Shown here in pieces: positions 28,502-37,068 of a stretch of DNA of 64,000 bases (the first letter of the stretch is position 1; every line of letters begins with the position of its first letter). This DNA is from Paracoccus saliphilus (GTDB lineage: Bacteria; Pseudomonadota; Alphaproteobacteria; Rhodobacterales; Rhodobacteraceae). The notes beneath the pieces were generated by a model that was not told where the DNA came from, did no database searches, and saw only the letters and a program-made list of their open reading frames with translations. Both the position numbers and the translations under genes were made by a program. Where the stretch lies: NCBI RefSeq assembly GCF_028553805.1, contig NZ_CP067140.1, forward strand, positions 3,410,001-3,474,000, given 5' to 3'.

Positions 28502-29598
28502 GGCTCGACCCTCCGTCCGACCGGTTGCCCGGGTTGCAATGAATTCACGCCACGGGCCACCACCTCGTCACCGATGAACAGGCCCTCTGACACCAGCACC
28601 CGTCCGCGATAGCTAGGCCCGGTGGTCACGCCAACCGCTTCGACCCTGGCATTGTCGCCTTCGCGTGAGACCCGCCAGACATGCGGCTGACCGTCGCGTT
28701 CGAACAATGCCGAATCCGGCAGGGTCAGCGCAGGCTCATCCGGCGCCCCCACACGCGCACGGATCAGCGTGCCCAAGCGGAAAGGCGCATCCGCCGGCAA
28801 GACCAGGTGCAATCGCCTTGTCCGCGTGGCGATATCGGCAAGCGGATCGATGCGGTCCAGGGGCGCGGTATAGGTCCGGTTTGGATCGGTGCGCTGCCAG
28901 ATCGTGAAAACGGCATCCTTGGGTAACGCCGCCAGCGCCGATTCCGGCAGGTCGATGACAGCCTCGCGGGCGTCATCTGCCGAAAGCTGAAGGATCGGCG
29001 CACCGGCACTGACCACCGCCCCCTGTGCCTCGTATACGGCGCTGACGACCCCCGCGAAGGGCGCGGTCATCTTCGCGAAACCCTCGGCATCCTGTGCCTG
29101 CACCAGTTCGGACCGGGCCTGATCCGCTGCGGCCTGCGCCGCCGCCATGCCGCGCTGCGCCTGTTCCAGTTGCGCATCCGATGCCACGCCGCGCTCGGCC
29201 AATGCCTGCGTGCGTTCTAGCGTCGTGCGCGCGGTCGAAAGCTGCACCTCGGCAGAATCGACGGCGGCACTGGCCGCGCGGGTGGTCGCGGCCAGATCCT
29301 CGGTGGCCAGTTCCGCAAGAAGCTGCCCCTCTTCGACCCTGTCGCCCAGTTCGACATGACGGGAGATCATCCGGCCCAATGCCTGAAACGCCATCGTCAC
29401 CTCGGTCTTCGAGGCGATCAGGCCAGGCACCGAGCGGGCGTCATCGCCGCGATCCTCGACGATCTCGGTCACGACCGGGCGTGGGGGCTCTTCCGTCGCG
29501 GCCTCGCCGCCAAAACCAAGCCAGCCGGGCAGTTCGAATCCCGCCGCGGGAAGGGCCGCCAACATCCCCGCAAAAGCCAAGGCCACGATCCGCTTCAT
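28498..29598 (-). CDS. RND periplasmic adaptor (membrane fusion protein) 2
   Basis: 366 residues. A signal or anchor (MKRIVALAFAGMLAALPAAG) is followed by a lipoyl half-motif (GRMISRHVELGDRVEEGQLLAEL), a coiled-coil hairpin (about 100-160, AAVDSAEVQLSTARTTLERTQALAERGVASDAQLEQAQRGMAAAQAAADQAR), the second lipoyl half (FAGVVSAVYEAQGAVVSAG) and a beta-barrel. It bridges the RND pump to an outer-membrane channel. Four-base ATGA overlaps join it to both neighbours. Confidence 0.9.
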   Translation of the reverse strand: MKRIVALAFAGMLAALPAAGFELPGWLGFGGEAATEEPPRPVVTEIVEDRGDDARSVPGLIASKTEVTMAFQALGRMISRHVELGDRVEEGQLLAELATEDLAATTRAASAAVDSAEVQLSTARTTLERTQALAERGVASDAQLEQAQRGMAAAQAAADQARSELVQAQDAEGFAKMTAPFAGVVSAVYEAQGAVVSAGAPILQLSADDAREAVIDLPESALAALPKDAVFTIWQRTDPNRTYTAPLDRIDPLADIATRTRRLHLVLPADAPFRLGTLIRARVGAPDEPALTLPDSALFERDGQPHVWRVSREGDNARVEAVGVTTGPSYRGRVLVSEGLFIGDEVVARGVNSLQPGQPVGRRVEP

Positions 29599-30656
29599 GG
29601 CTGCACCTCTGCCGGTTCCACGACGCGCCCCGGATAGAGCAATTGCGATCCCGCGCCGATCACGACCTGCCCGGGCTCGATCCCGCCCGACAGGTAAACC
29701 TCGCCATCGGAGAAATGACTGATCTCGACAGGCGTCAGGCTGACCCGGTTTTCGTCGCCAAGGGTCCAGACCGCCGCGGTCTCGCCCTGCCGGGTCAGGG
29801 CGGTCCAGGGGATGACGATGCCGCTATCGCTGCGCACCCGCAGATGACCGCGCACGGCGGCGCCCAACAGGTCGATCCCCTCCGGGTTGCCCTCGATACT
29901 GGCGCGCAGCGTGACGGTCCCCGTGGCCGGATCGACCAGCGGCGCGATCTCGGTCACGACGCCGGTCATCTCCGGGGCATCGATATCGATCGGGGCCAGC
30001 CGCACCTCGGCGCCCATCGCATCGTCCAGCAACGGGTGATCGGGCGAGCGGAACACCGCCTCGAGCCCCTCGAGGCTGGCCAGGGAAACCACCGGTTGCG
30101 CCGCGCCGACGATCTGCCCCGGCGACATGTCCCGGCCCGTCACGACCGAAGCCTCAGGCGCGCGCAACACGGTGTCATCCAGCGCCCGCCGTGCCTGTTC
30201 CACGCCACTCTCGGCACGTTCGACTGCGCCCTGGGCCTCTGACAATGCCTGAACCGCCTGATCGCGGGCCGCCCGCGTGCCCACGCCGCGCTCCAACATT
30301 GCCGCTGCCCGCTCGCTTGCCTGCCGAGCTTGTTCTTGCGTGGCACGGGCAGAGGCGAGACTGGCCTCGGCCACTTTCAGCCCCTGTTCCTGCTGCACGG
30401 AATCCAGCCTTGCCAGCGGATCGCCCTTGCCGACGCGATCCCCCTCCTCGATCAGGACCTCGGTTACCCGCCCGCTCTGGCGAAAGCCCAGATCGACGCT
30501 GTCCTTGGCCTCCAACGTGCCGGAAAGCCGCAAGTTCAGCAGCAGGGGCTTTTCCTCTGCGGTGACGAATTCGACCCGCAGATCACCGGGCCCTGCCCAA
30601 ACGGCCAGGGCCGACAGACCGACGAAGAAGACTGAGGCAAGATATCGCATGACCAT
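29595..30656 (-). CDS. RND periplasmic adaptor (membrane fusion protein) 1
   Basis: 353 residues, a second adaptor of the same family and first gene of the operon. The signal MVMRYLASVFFVGLSALAVWA precedes GTLEAKDSVDLGFRQSGRVTEVLIEEGDRVGKGDPLARL (lipoyl) and a coiled coil around 90-160. Two different adaptors before one RND pump is a known arrangement in which they may form a hetero-oligomeric channel. GGAAG precedes the ATG at 30656; an ATG at 30650 is the alternative. A CGTTAACG palindrome at 30666-30673 lies just upstream. Confidence 0.9.
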   Translation of the reverse strand: MVMRYLASVFFVGLSALAVWAGPGDLRVEFVTAEEKPLLLNLRLSGTLEAKDSVDLGFRQSGRVTEVLIEEGDRVGKGDPLARLDSVQQEQGLKVAEASLASARATQEQARQASERAAAMLERGVGTRAARDQAVQALSEAQGAVERAESGVEQARRALDDTVLRAPEASVVTGRDMSPGQIVGAAQPVVSLASLEGLEAVFRSPDHPLLDDAMGAEVRLAPIDIDAPEMTGVVTEIAPLVDPATGTVTLRASIEGNPEGIDLLGAAVRGHLRVRSDSGIVIPWTALTRQGETAAVWTLGDENRVSLTPVEISHFSDGEVYLSGGIEPGQVVIGAGSQLLYPGRVVEPAEVQP

Positions 30657-30718
30657 CGCAGCTTCCGTTAACGTTGAATTCTTGCGTCAGGACTCTCCGG
30701 ATGAGAAGCCCCATGCCG

Positions 30719-31906
30719 CTACGTCACATCGGCTTTTTCATGGAAATGCGGCTGATCCCAGCTTTCCTCGCGCAAAATCCGGGCAAGCGTATCGACCGCG
30801 CGCTGCACATCCTGCAAATCATTGTAAAGCGGCGCGAATCCAAAACGCAGCACATCCGGCGCCCGGAAATCCCCGATCACCCCTTCGGCGATCAGCGCCT
30901 GCATGACCGCGTAACCCTGCGGATGGCGGAAGCTGACCTGAGAGCCGCGCATGGCCGGATCACGGGGAGAATTCAGCGTGACACCCGGACAATCCGCCTC
31001 GACACCCGCGATGAAGGCCTCGGTCAGTTCGACCGAGCGCGCCCGCAGATCGGCCAGCTCCACCCCGTCCCAGGCATCCAGTGCCGCATCCAGCGCCGTC
31101 ATGGCGATGACCGGAGGCGTGCCGACCCGCATCCGCTCGATCCCCGGCGCGGGTGTGTAGCCCAGATCAAAGGCGAAGGGCGCGGCATGGCCCATCCATC
31201 CCTGCAGGATCGGTTCCGCGGCATCGGCATGGCGCGGATGGGTCCAGATAAATGCCGGGGCGCCGGGTCCGCCATTGAGATATTTATAGGTGCAGCCCAC
31301 CGCGAAATCGGCATCCGCCCCGATCAGGTCGACATCGACCGCGCCCGCCGAATGCGCCAGGTCCCAGACCGTCAGCGCCCCGGCCTCATGCGCGCGGGCG
31401 GTCAGCGCCTTCATGTCGTGGCGGCGGCCGGTGCGGTAATCGACCTCGGTGATCATCAGCACCGCCAGGTCTTCGTCAATCGCATCCGCGACCTCTTCCG
31501 GCGCGACCACCCGCAATTCCGCATCCACCGCCCGGGCCAGCCCTTCGGCCACGTAGAGATCCGAGGGAAAATTGCCGCTATCCGACAGGATCACCCGCCG
31601 CTCGGGCCGCAGGGCGCGCGCCGCGCTGACCGCCTGGAAGACCTTGATCGACAGCGTGTCGCCCATCACCACCTCGCCCGGTCCCGCGCCAATCAACCGG
31701 GCAATCCGGTCGCCGACGCTGCGCGGTTGCACATACCAGCCCGCCCGGTTCCAGCCGGTGATCAGCATCTCGGACCATTCCTCGGCCATCATCCGCGAAA
31801 CGCGTTCTTTCGCGGCAACTGGCATCGGGCCAAGGGAGTTTCCGTCCAGATAGGTCAACCCCTCGGGCAGATGAAATGCTTGCCGGGTCTTGGTGAAATC
31901 GGTCAT
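30719..31906 (-). CDS. kynU: Kynureninase
   Basis: 395 residues, a fold-type I PLP enzyme. LTYLDGNSLGPMP near the start, the PLP region VWDLAHSAGAVDVDL, and the Schiff-base lysine near residue 208 in FAVGCTYKYLNGGPGAPAFIW are signature stretches. It cleaves L-kynurenine to anthranilate and alanine in tryptophan degradation. AAGGGGAA precedes the ATG at 31906; an extended reading to 31948 runs through the putative operator and is less likely. It diverges from an arylformamidase, the preceding pathway step. Tryptophan dioxygenase is not in the window. Confidence 0.95.
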   Translation of the reverse strand: MTDFTKTRQAFHLPEGLTYLDGNSLGPMPVAAKERVSRMMAEEWSEMLITGWNRAGWYVQPRSVGDRIARLIGAGPGEVVMGDTLSIKVFQAVSAARALRPERRVILSDSGNFPSDLYVAEGLARAVDAELRVVAPEEVADAIDEDLAVLMITEVDYRTGRRHDMKALTARAHEAGALTVWDLAHSAGAVDVDLIGADADFAVGCTYKYLNGGPGAPAFIWTHPRHADAAEPILQGWMGHAAPFAFDLGYTPAPGIERMRVGTPPVIAMTALDAALDAWDGVELADLRARSVELTEAFIAGVEADCPGVTLNSPRDPAMRGSQVSFRHPQGYAVMQALIAEGVIGDFRAPDVLRFGFAPLYNDLQDVQRAVDTLARILREESWDQPHFHEKADVT

Positions 31907-31929
31907 ACAGTTCCCCTTGTTCGACATGC

Positions 31930-31972
31930 CTGTTAACGAATTCACCACTCACTTCGAGAGTGACGTTAACAG
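31930..31972. promoter_or_regulatory. Inverted repeat in the divergent kynU/arylformamidase promoter region
   Basis: CTGTTAACG (31930-31938) and CGTTAACAG (31964-31972) are exact inverted copies 34 bp apart centre to centre, about three helical turns. Between them CACTC and GAGTG form a second small inverted repeat. Position between two divergent genes of one pathway suggests a shared operator. The regulator is not identified; Lrp-type KynR in other bacteria is a candidate by analogy only. Confidence 0.55.
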
Positions 31973-32007
31973 CGGAATCGCCGCGCCGGAAGAGGAGGTT
32001 ACACCCC

Positions 32008-32796
32008 ATGTTGTACCAGGTCACGGATTGGGACGATGCCTATGCCAATGGTCTCCATATTCCCCGAGGCGACGATTTCCCGGCGCAATGGGAGGCCGCC
32101 GCCACCACGTTCCGGGCCACCGCCCGACGGGAAGATCTGGGCCGTGGCGATCTGTTCCTGCCGGATACCACGCCAAAGGGGTTGGCCGTATTCATTCATG
32201 GCGGTTTCTGGATGAAAACCTCGCCCGCGACATGGTCGCATCTGGCGGCGGGACCACTGGCGCAGGGCTGGGCGGTGGCGATGCCAGCCTATACGCTGGC
32301 CCCGAAGGCACGGATCTCGCAGATGACCCGCGAAATCGCCGCGGCGATCAGTTTGGCCGCCGAACGCATTCCGGGACCGCTGGCGATCACCGGGCATTCC
32401 GCCGGAGGGCATCTGGCGGCGCGGATGATCTGCGATGACAGCACCCTGCCCGATACGGTCGCGGCGCGGGTGGCTTGCTGCCTGCCGATCTCGCCGCTCT
32501 CCGATCTGCGGCCAATGATGCGGACCGCGATGAATGACACGCTGGCAATTGACGGCGCGGAAGCCGCTGCCGAAAGCCCAGCCTTGCTGACACCGCGCCC
32601 GGATATCCCCGTCACCGCATGGGTCGGCGCGATGGAGCGACCGGAATTCATCCGACAGGCGCGCCTGCTGGCCGATATCTGGGCCGGTCTGGGGGCCGCG
32701 ACCGACTGCGTGATCGAGCCCGGCCTCCATCACTTCGATATCATCGACGCGCTGACCCGCCCCGACAGCCCTCTGACCCGGACCTTGCTGGCCTGA
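32008..32796 (+). CDS. Arylformamidase (kynurenine formamidase)-like alpha/beta hydrolase
   Basis: 262 residues. The oxyanion motif HGGFW (64-68), nucleophile elbow GHSAGGHL (Ser131) and C-terminal histidine in LHHFDIID complete an alpha/beta hydrolase triad. The HGGFW-type fold is that of the esterase-like N-formylkynurenine formamidases, unrelated to the metal-dependent KynB. Divergent placement from kynU supports N-formylkynurenine as substrate. GAGGAGG precedes the ATG at 32008; the frame is open upstream to 31960 through the operator. Confidence 0.82.
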   Translation: MLYQVTDWDDAYANGLHIPRGDDFPAQWEAAATTFRATARREDLGRGDLFLPDTTPKGLAVFIHGGFWMKTSPATWSHLAAGPLAQGWAVAMPAYTLAPKARISQMTREIAAAISLAAERIPGPLAITGHSAGGHLAARMICDDSTLPDTVAARVACCLPISPLSDLRPMMRTAMNDTLAIDGAEAAAESPALLTPRPDIPVTAWVGAMERPEFIRQARLLADIWAGLGAATDCVIEPGLHHFDIIDALTRPDSPLTRTLLA

Positions 32797-33621
32797 TCAG
32801 CCGCTGAAGGTCTCTGGGTCCGGCCCGGTCCGATTGTCATGATCGAGCGCATCAATGGCGGCGATATCCGCATCACTCAGCCGCAATTCCAGCGCGGCGA
32901 GATTCCGTTTCTGACGCTCGGGATTCTGCGATTTCGGGATCACCGAAAGCCCATGCGCCAGGTGCCATGCAATGATGACCTGCGCCGGGTCCACACCCAG
33001 CCTCGCCGCGATCCCCGCCACGGCGTCAGAGTCGAAATCGGCGCCGCGCCCCAACGGCGCCCAGCTCTGCGTGGCGATCCCCATGCGATCATGCACCGCC
33101 CGCATCTGCGCCTGCGCGAATGCCGGGTGCAACTCGATCTGGTTCAGCACCGGCGTCACGCCGGTCTCGCCGATCAGCCGGGTAAGGTGAGGCTCCTGGA
33201 AATTCGCCACGCCGATGGATTTCACCCGCCCTTCCTCGCGCAGCTCGATCAACACCTTCCAGGTCTCGACATAGAGATCCTGCGCCGGCACCGGCCAGTG
33301 GATCAGGTAGAGGTCCAGGTAGTCCAGCCCCAACCGGTCCATCGTGGCGTCGAAACCGCGCCGCGCCGCGTCCCGCCCCTGCTCATCGTTCCATAGCTTC
33401 GAGGTGACGAAGATGTCCTCGCGCGGGATGTCGGCGTCGCGCACCGCCTGCCCCAGCCCCTCCTCGTTGCCGTAAAGCTTTGCGCCGTCGATCAGCCGGT
33501 AACCGGCCTGCAGCGCATGCCCGACCGCAACAGCGGTCTCGTCCTCGGGCATCTGCCAGACCCCCAGCCCCATCTGCGGCATCTGCCGCCCGTCATTCAG
33601 GGTCATCATCGGTTGCTGCAT
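32797..33621 (-). CDS. Aldo/keto reductase
   Basis: 274 residues, an AKR TIM barrel of the 2,5-diketo-gluconate reductase (AKR5) type. MPQMGLGVWQM, GYRLIDGAKLYGNEEGLG (with the Asp-Tyr pair), DIFVTSKLW (Lys) and LIHWPVP (His) give the catalytic tetrad. IPKSQNPERQKRNLAAL binds the NADPH phosphate. It would reduce small ketones or aldehydes; the physiological substrate is unknown. In the tyrosine motif Ala/Lys replace the usual Thr-Ala neighbours (DGAKLYGNE), but the tyrosine is kept. It converges on the arylformamidase with no gap between the stop codons. Confidence 0.92.
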   Translation of the reverse strand: MQQPMMTLNDGRQMPQMGLGVWQMPEDETAVAVGHALQAGYRLIDGAKLYGNEEGLGQAVRDADIPREDIFVTSKLWNDEQGRDAARRGFDATMDRLGLDYLDLYLIHWPVPAQDLYVETWKVLIELREEGRVKSIGVANFQEPHLTRLIGETGVTPVLNQIELHPAFAQAQMRAVHDRMGIATQSWAPLGRGADFDSDAVAGIAARLGVDPAQVIIAWHLAHGLSVIPKSQNPERQKRNLAALELRLSDADIAAIDALDHDNRTGPDPETFSG

Positions 33622-33649
33622 GTCATCCTCCTTTATCGGCCATTCCCGT

Positions 33650-34120
33650 TCAGACGGTGAACTCCGCCGGCCTCGCCACGGTCAGCTCCAACAGCCGGCC
33701 GGGCGCAATGGCAAAGATATGGCGCGGCGTGCCTGCCGCTGCCCAGACCTTCTCGAAATCCGACAGGCGCGGATCGTAAAACGCCGCCACCGGCTTGAGA
33801 TGCCCGACCGGGGCCACGCCCCCGATGGCAAACCCGGTCTCGGCCCGGATCAGCGCCGCATCCGCCTTGCCCAGAGGCTGCCCGGCCACCGCCGCCGCCT
33901 TCTCGGGATCAACCCGGTTGCCCCCGGCGGTCAGGAACAACACCACATGTCCGCTGTCCTCGCCGCGAAAGATGATCGATTTGGCGATCTGGTCCAACTC
34001 GCATCCCGCCGCCGCGGCTGCCTCGGCAGCGGTCCGGGTGGATTCCCCCATCTCCAGCACCTCGACAGGCTCCCCCGCCGCTTCCAGCGCCGCCTTGACG
34101 CGTGCCAGGCTCTTGCTCAT
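33650..34120 (-). CDS. YbaK/prolyl-tRNA deacylase-domain protein
   Basis: 156 residues, a YbaK/EbsC-type aminoacyl-tRNA editing domain. GCELDQIAKSIIFRGEDSGHVVLFLTAGGNRVDPEKAAAVAGQPLGKADAALIRAETGFAIGGVAPVGH includes the invariant KS-(I/L) lysine and the GG-x-x-P-x-G-H signature. Such proteins hydrolyse mischarged tRNAs, often Cys or Ala on tRNA-Pro. GGAGGGA precedes the ATG at 34120, and the longer frame upstream is not coding. Confidence 0.88.
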   Translation of the reverse strand: MSKSLARVKAALEAAGEPVEVLEMGESTRTAAEAAAAAGCELDQIAKSIIFRGEDSGHVVLFLTAGGNRVDPEKAAAVAGQPLGKADAALIRAETGFAIGGVAPVGHLKPVAAFYDPRLSDFEKVWAAAGTPRHIFAIAPGRLLELTVARPAEFTV

Positions 34121-34179
34121 CCGTCCCTCCAACAGCTTTTGCGCGACCCTATCCCCGCCCGCCGCCACGGACCAGCCCG

Positions 34180-34205
34180 GCCCTTCTTCTTCATGCAAAT
34201 ATCCT
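34180..34205 (-). repeat. Dispersed intergenic repeat, copy 4
   Basis: The minus strand reads GGATATTTGCATGAAGAAG, then AAGGGCCGGG, nearly identical to the copy at 16094-16119. Unlike the other three copies it lies between divergent genes, upstream of the YbaK gene and of the hypothetical gene at 34250. Confidence 0.65.
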
Positions 34206-34249
34206 GCATGATCGACGAAACACCTGCATTGACGACAAGGAGCCCCACC

Positions 34250-34579
34250 ATGAATGTCTATACCCTGCTCGTGGAGGTCGGCCGCAGCAAGGGCGATGGC
34301 CTGCCCGATGGCGCGACCGGTGCGGCGCTGATGTGCTATGCGGCGGGGCATGACGAGGCCGAGGCCGTGCGCGAGACCGTGGCGATCCTGAAACAGGCCG
34401 AGATGTCGCCGCTGGATGTCACCGGCTACGGCACGCCCGAAGACCGGCTGGCCGAGGGGCACGAGATCGACGATGACGAACGCGCGCTGATGGACCGGGC
34501 GCGTGACGAAAACGCGGTGATCATCGCCCAGATGCAACCTTTTTTCAAAGGCTGCGAGGGCAGTAGCGACGAGGAGTGA
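34250..34579 (+). CDS. Conserved-type hypothetical protein, acidic
   Basis: 109 residues, not assigned to a family. It starts MNVYTLLVEVGRSKGDGLPDGATGAALMCYAAG and ends in an acidic tail (CEGSSDEE). The repeated pattern of short strand, helix rich in Glu/Ala (HDEAEAVRETVAILKQAEMS) and a second half suggests a small alpha/beta cytosolic protein. GACAAGGAG precedes the ATG at good spacing, which together with regular codon use argues that it is real. No signal peptide or membrane segment is seen. Confidence 0.7.
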   Translation: MNVYTLLVEVGRSKGDGLPDGATGAALMCYAAGHDEAEAVRETVAILKQAEMSPLDVTGYGTPEDRLAEGHEIDDDERALMDRARDENAVIIAQMQPFFKGCEGSSDEE

Positions 34580-34681
34580 CGAAGTCCCGCCGAATCGCCG
34601 CCCAACCCCTATCCAAGCCGAATCGGTTTCGTTACACTCGTTCACAATAATAACCGCAGCAGTCACGAACAGGCGATCCAC

Positions 34682-35941
34682 ATGTCAATTTCACGTTTTT
34701 TCATTTCCGCCGCGCTGATCAGCGCCGTAGCCTCTTGCGCCGGCCCCCAAAGCTACTCGCCAAGCGGGCCTTCCGGCTCATCGGTCACCCCGGCATCCAT
34801 TCCCGCGGCCGATCCGGGCGACGAGGCCGGGTTGCAGCGATTCATCCAGTCCTTCCGGTCCCGCGCCCTGTCATCGGGCGTCTCCGCCGGCACCTATGAC
34901 CGAGCCATGCGCATCGCCCGCTACAATCCCGATGTCATCCGGCTGGATCGCAAGCAGGCTGAATTCTCGCGCCCCGTCTGGCTCTACCTGGACAGCGCCG
35001 TCTCGGATTCGCGCATCTCGACCGGGCGCCAGAAGGCCGGACAGCTCAGCCGGACATTGAGCGCCATCGAATCCCGCTATGGAGTCCCGCGCGAGATCGT
35101 GCTGGCAGTCTGGGGGATGGAGTCGAATTTCGGCGGCAATCGCGGCAAGATGCAGATCATCCCCTCGCTCACCACGCTGGCCTATGATGGCCGCCGGGGC
35201 GAGATGTTCCAGAACCAGCTTATCGCCGCGCTCAAGATCCTGCAGGCAGGCGATATCGACCCCGAGCATATGCTGGGCAGCTGGGCGGGCGCGATGGGTC
35301 ATACCCAGTTCATGCCCACCTCCTATCTCGAATATGCCGTCGATTTCACCGGCGACGGCCGCCGCGACATCTGGTCCGACGACCCGACCGACGCGCTGGC
35401 CTCGACCGCCGCGTACCTCGCCCGCAACGGCTGGCAGCGCGGCCAGGCATGGGGGGCCGAGGTTCAGCTTCCATCCGGCTTCAACTACAACCTGATCGGC
35501 AAGGGCACCCGCCGCTCCAGTGGCGATTGGGCGTCACAGGGCGTCCGCAAGATGGGCGGCGGCAGCCTGCCCTCGGGCAATGGCTCGATCATCATGCCGG
35601 CAGGGGCGAAAGGCCCGGCCTTCCTGATCCTCGACAATTTCCGTTCGCTCCTGCGTTACAACAACTCGGACAATTACGCCCTCGGCGTGGCCTTCCTGGG
35701 CGAGCGGATCGCCGGGCGGTCGGGCATCCAGGGCGGTTGGCCGCGTAACGACCGGCGGATGAGCAGCTCGGAACGCGAGGAAATCCAGCGCCGCCTGCGC
35801 GCCAAGGGTTTCTATGACGGCGAGATCGACGGGCTGTTCGGCTCGGGCACGATGGAAGCCGTCGCGGCATTCCAACGCTCGATCGGGGCGACGCCGGATG
35901 GCTATCCGACCTCGATCGTGCTGGACCAGCTTCGGCGCTAA
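34682..35941 (+). CDS. Lytic murein transglycosylase, MltB-type lipoprotein
   Basis: 419 residues. The signal with lipobox ISAVASC (Cys20) marks an outer-membrane lipoprotein. The MltB/SLT domain (about 50-330) has the catalytic glutamate in AVWGMESNFGG, then GAMGHTQFMPTSYLEYAVDFTGDGRRDIW. The C-terminal PG_binding_1 domain (about 355-419) reads REEIQRRLRAKGFYDGEIDGLFGSGTMEAVAAFQRS. The enzyme cuts glycan strands to 1,6-anhydro-MurNAc ends during wall turnover. A strong terminator follows. Confidence 0.93.
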   Translation: MSISRFFISAALISAVASCAGPQSYSPSGPSGSSVTPASIPAADPGDEAGLQRFIQSFRSRALSSGVSAGTYDRAMRIARYNPDVIRLDRKQAEFSRPVWLYLDSAVSDSRISTGRQKAGQLSRTLSAIESRYGVPREIVLAVWGMESNFGGNRGKMQIIPSLTTLAYDGRRGEMFQNQLIAALKILQAGDIDPEHMLGSWAGAMGHTQFMPTSYLEYAVDFTGDGRRDIWSDDPTDALASTAAYLARNGWQRGQAWGAEVQLPSGFNYNLIGKGTRRSSGDWASQGVRKMGGGSLPSGNGSIIMPAGAKGPAFLILDNFRSLLRYNNSDNYALGVAFLGERIAGRSGIQGGWPRNDRRMSSSEREEIQRRLRAKGFYDGEIDGLFGSGTMEAVAAFQRSIGATPDGYPTSIVLDQLRR

Positions 35942-35963
35942 GCCGACGCATCCGCGGATTTTC

Positions 35964-35991
35964 AAGGGCGGGCCTGCGGGCCCGCCCTTTT
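35964..35991 (+). terminator. Intrinsic terminator of the lytic transglycosylase gene
   Basis: GGGCGGGCC and GGCCCGCCC form a nine-base stem with a TGCG-type loop, followed by TTTTC. It begins 23 bases after the stop codon. Confidence 0.85.
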
Positions 35992-36166
35992 CATTTGGTG
36001 GTCCCCCGGCGGAATGCCCAACCACGAACGGGACCGCAATGGGCTTGGCGTGTCGCCCGCCTCGCGATCAGATCATGTCGTTTTTTGATCATGAATGGTC
36101 GCTTTATTGTATGTCTCTACGCGCGATGCTACCAATTCCCGACCCGAGAAACGGCAAGGAGGCGAA

Positions 36167-36787
36167 ATGGCCGGTACGAGCGCATTCCTGGACAAGGTTT
36201 ACGAGGCAGATGGCGGCGAAAGCATGCGCCGATACTACAATGACTGGGCCGATATCTATGACGCGGACCTGCGCGAGAACGATTACCGCACGCCCGCACG
36301 CTGCGCCGCCGCCCTTGCCAGGCATCTTACCGACGGGGACGCGCCGATCCTCGATTTCGCCTGCGGAACCGGCCTCTCGGGTGTCGCGCTGAAAGAGGCG
36401 GGCTTCACCACCATCGACGGCACCGACATCTCCGAGGGCATGCTGGAAAAGGCCCGCGCCAAGGGCGCCTATCGCGAGTTGTTTCGCGCCGAGCCGGATA
36501 CAGTTCTCGATACCGGTGACCGGCAATATATGGGCGTCACAGCCGTGGGCGCGATCGGCGCAGGGGCGGCTCCGGCCGGGAATATCGACGGGGCAATCGC
36601 AAGCCTCGCGCCCGGAGGCGTCTTCGTCGTCTCTCTCAACGATCACACGCTCGAAGATCCGCAATTCGAGGCACGGCTGAACCGGGCCATCGCCGATGGC
36701 CGGGTCGAGAAGATCATGGCCGAAGACGGCCAGCACCTGCCCGCAATCGGCTTGGGTGCCCGTGTCTGGGCAGTGCGCCGGCTCTGA
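36167..36787 (+). CDS. Class I SAM-dependent methyltransferase
   Basis: 206 residues. ILDFACGTGLSGVALKEAGF is motif I of the Rossmann-fold methyltransferases, IDGTDISEGMLEKARAKGAY is the acidic loop binding ribose, and ALAPGGVFVVSLND is motif III. The N-terminal AFLDKVYEADGGESMRRYYNDWADIYD resembles the WBSCR27-like group. The substrate is unknown. AAGGAGG precedes the ATG at 36167, while the longer in-frame reading from 36095 lacks a ribosome site. The 225-base leader is comparatively AT rich near 36070-36120 with repeated GATCATG. Confidence 0.82.
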   Translation: MAGTSAFLDKVYEADGGESMRRYYNDWADIYDADLRENDYRTPARCAAALARHLTDGDAPILDFACGTGLSGVALKEAGFTTIDGTDISEGMLEKARAKGAYRELFRAEPDTVLDTGDRQYMGVTAVGAIGAGAAPAGNIDGAIASLAPGGVFVVSLNDHTLEDPQFEARLNRAIADGRVEKIMAEDGQHLPAIGLGARVWAVRRL

Positions 36788-36901
36788 TCCGGGCCCATCC
36801 TGACCCTGCGCCAATACCTGGCGCGCGGGAACGGGCGAAACGGTAGCGACGCAACCGAGCGTTAACCCGTGCGAAAGAAAAGCTTTACCATTCCTTCAGC
36901 C

Positions 36902-37068
36902 ATGACGTGGCGTCATCCCCGAAGCGTGCGTTGCCTGTGTACGCCCTGTGTACAGGCTGTGCACGCCCGGTGTACGCGCAGTGCGGCCCAAAACCCGGCA
37001 TTTGCTGGGTCAAGCCGCGTCCATGTTGCACCGAACACCGATGCAACGCGCGCTCCCGTTGCGCATCA
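36902..37068 (+). repeat. Phased 11-bp GTGTAC array with inverted-repeat flank, element B
   Basis: This occupies the convergent gap between the methyltransferase and the glutamate-synthase-like gene. On the plus strand CTGTGTACGCC, CTGTGTACAGG, CTGTGCACGCC and CGGTGTACGCG follow one another without gaps; the cores are at 36937, 36948, 36959 and 36970, and a degenerate fifth unit is CAGTGCGGCCC. Some 60 bp later GCAACG and CGTTGC pair around eight bases (about 37043-37062). An ATGACG-TGG-CGTCAT inverted repeat (36902-36916) closes the array side. It is the oppositely oriented relative of element A and overlaps the end of the 37066-38712 gene by three bases. Confidence 0.75.

Noticed and set aside
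25715..28612. A 965-codon open frame on the plus strand antisense to the RND pump
   Set aside because: A GC-rich shadow rich in Arg, His, Asp and Gln with no family motif. The minus-strand frame carries all RND signatures.
31930..31972. GTTAAC sites as CtrA boxes
   Set aside because: CtrA sites need TTAA-N7-TTAA. Here the two TTAA are about 30 bases apart, so the match is only partial.
34120..34579. Long frames (33620-34579 plus, 33650-34681 minus) as larger genes
   Set aside because: The extensions lack ribosome sites and family similarity. The inner starts at 34250 and 34120 have good Shine-Dalgarno sequences.
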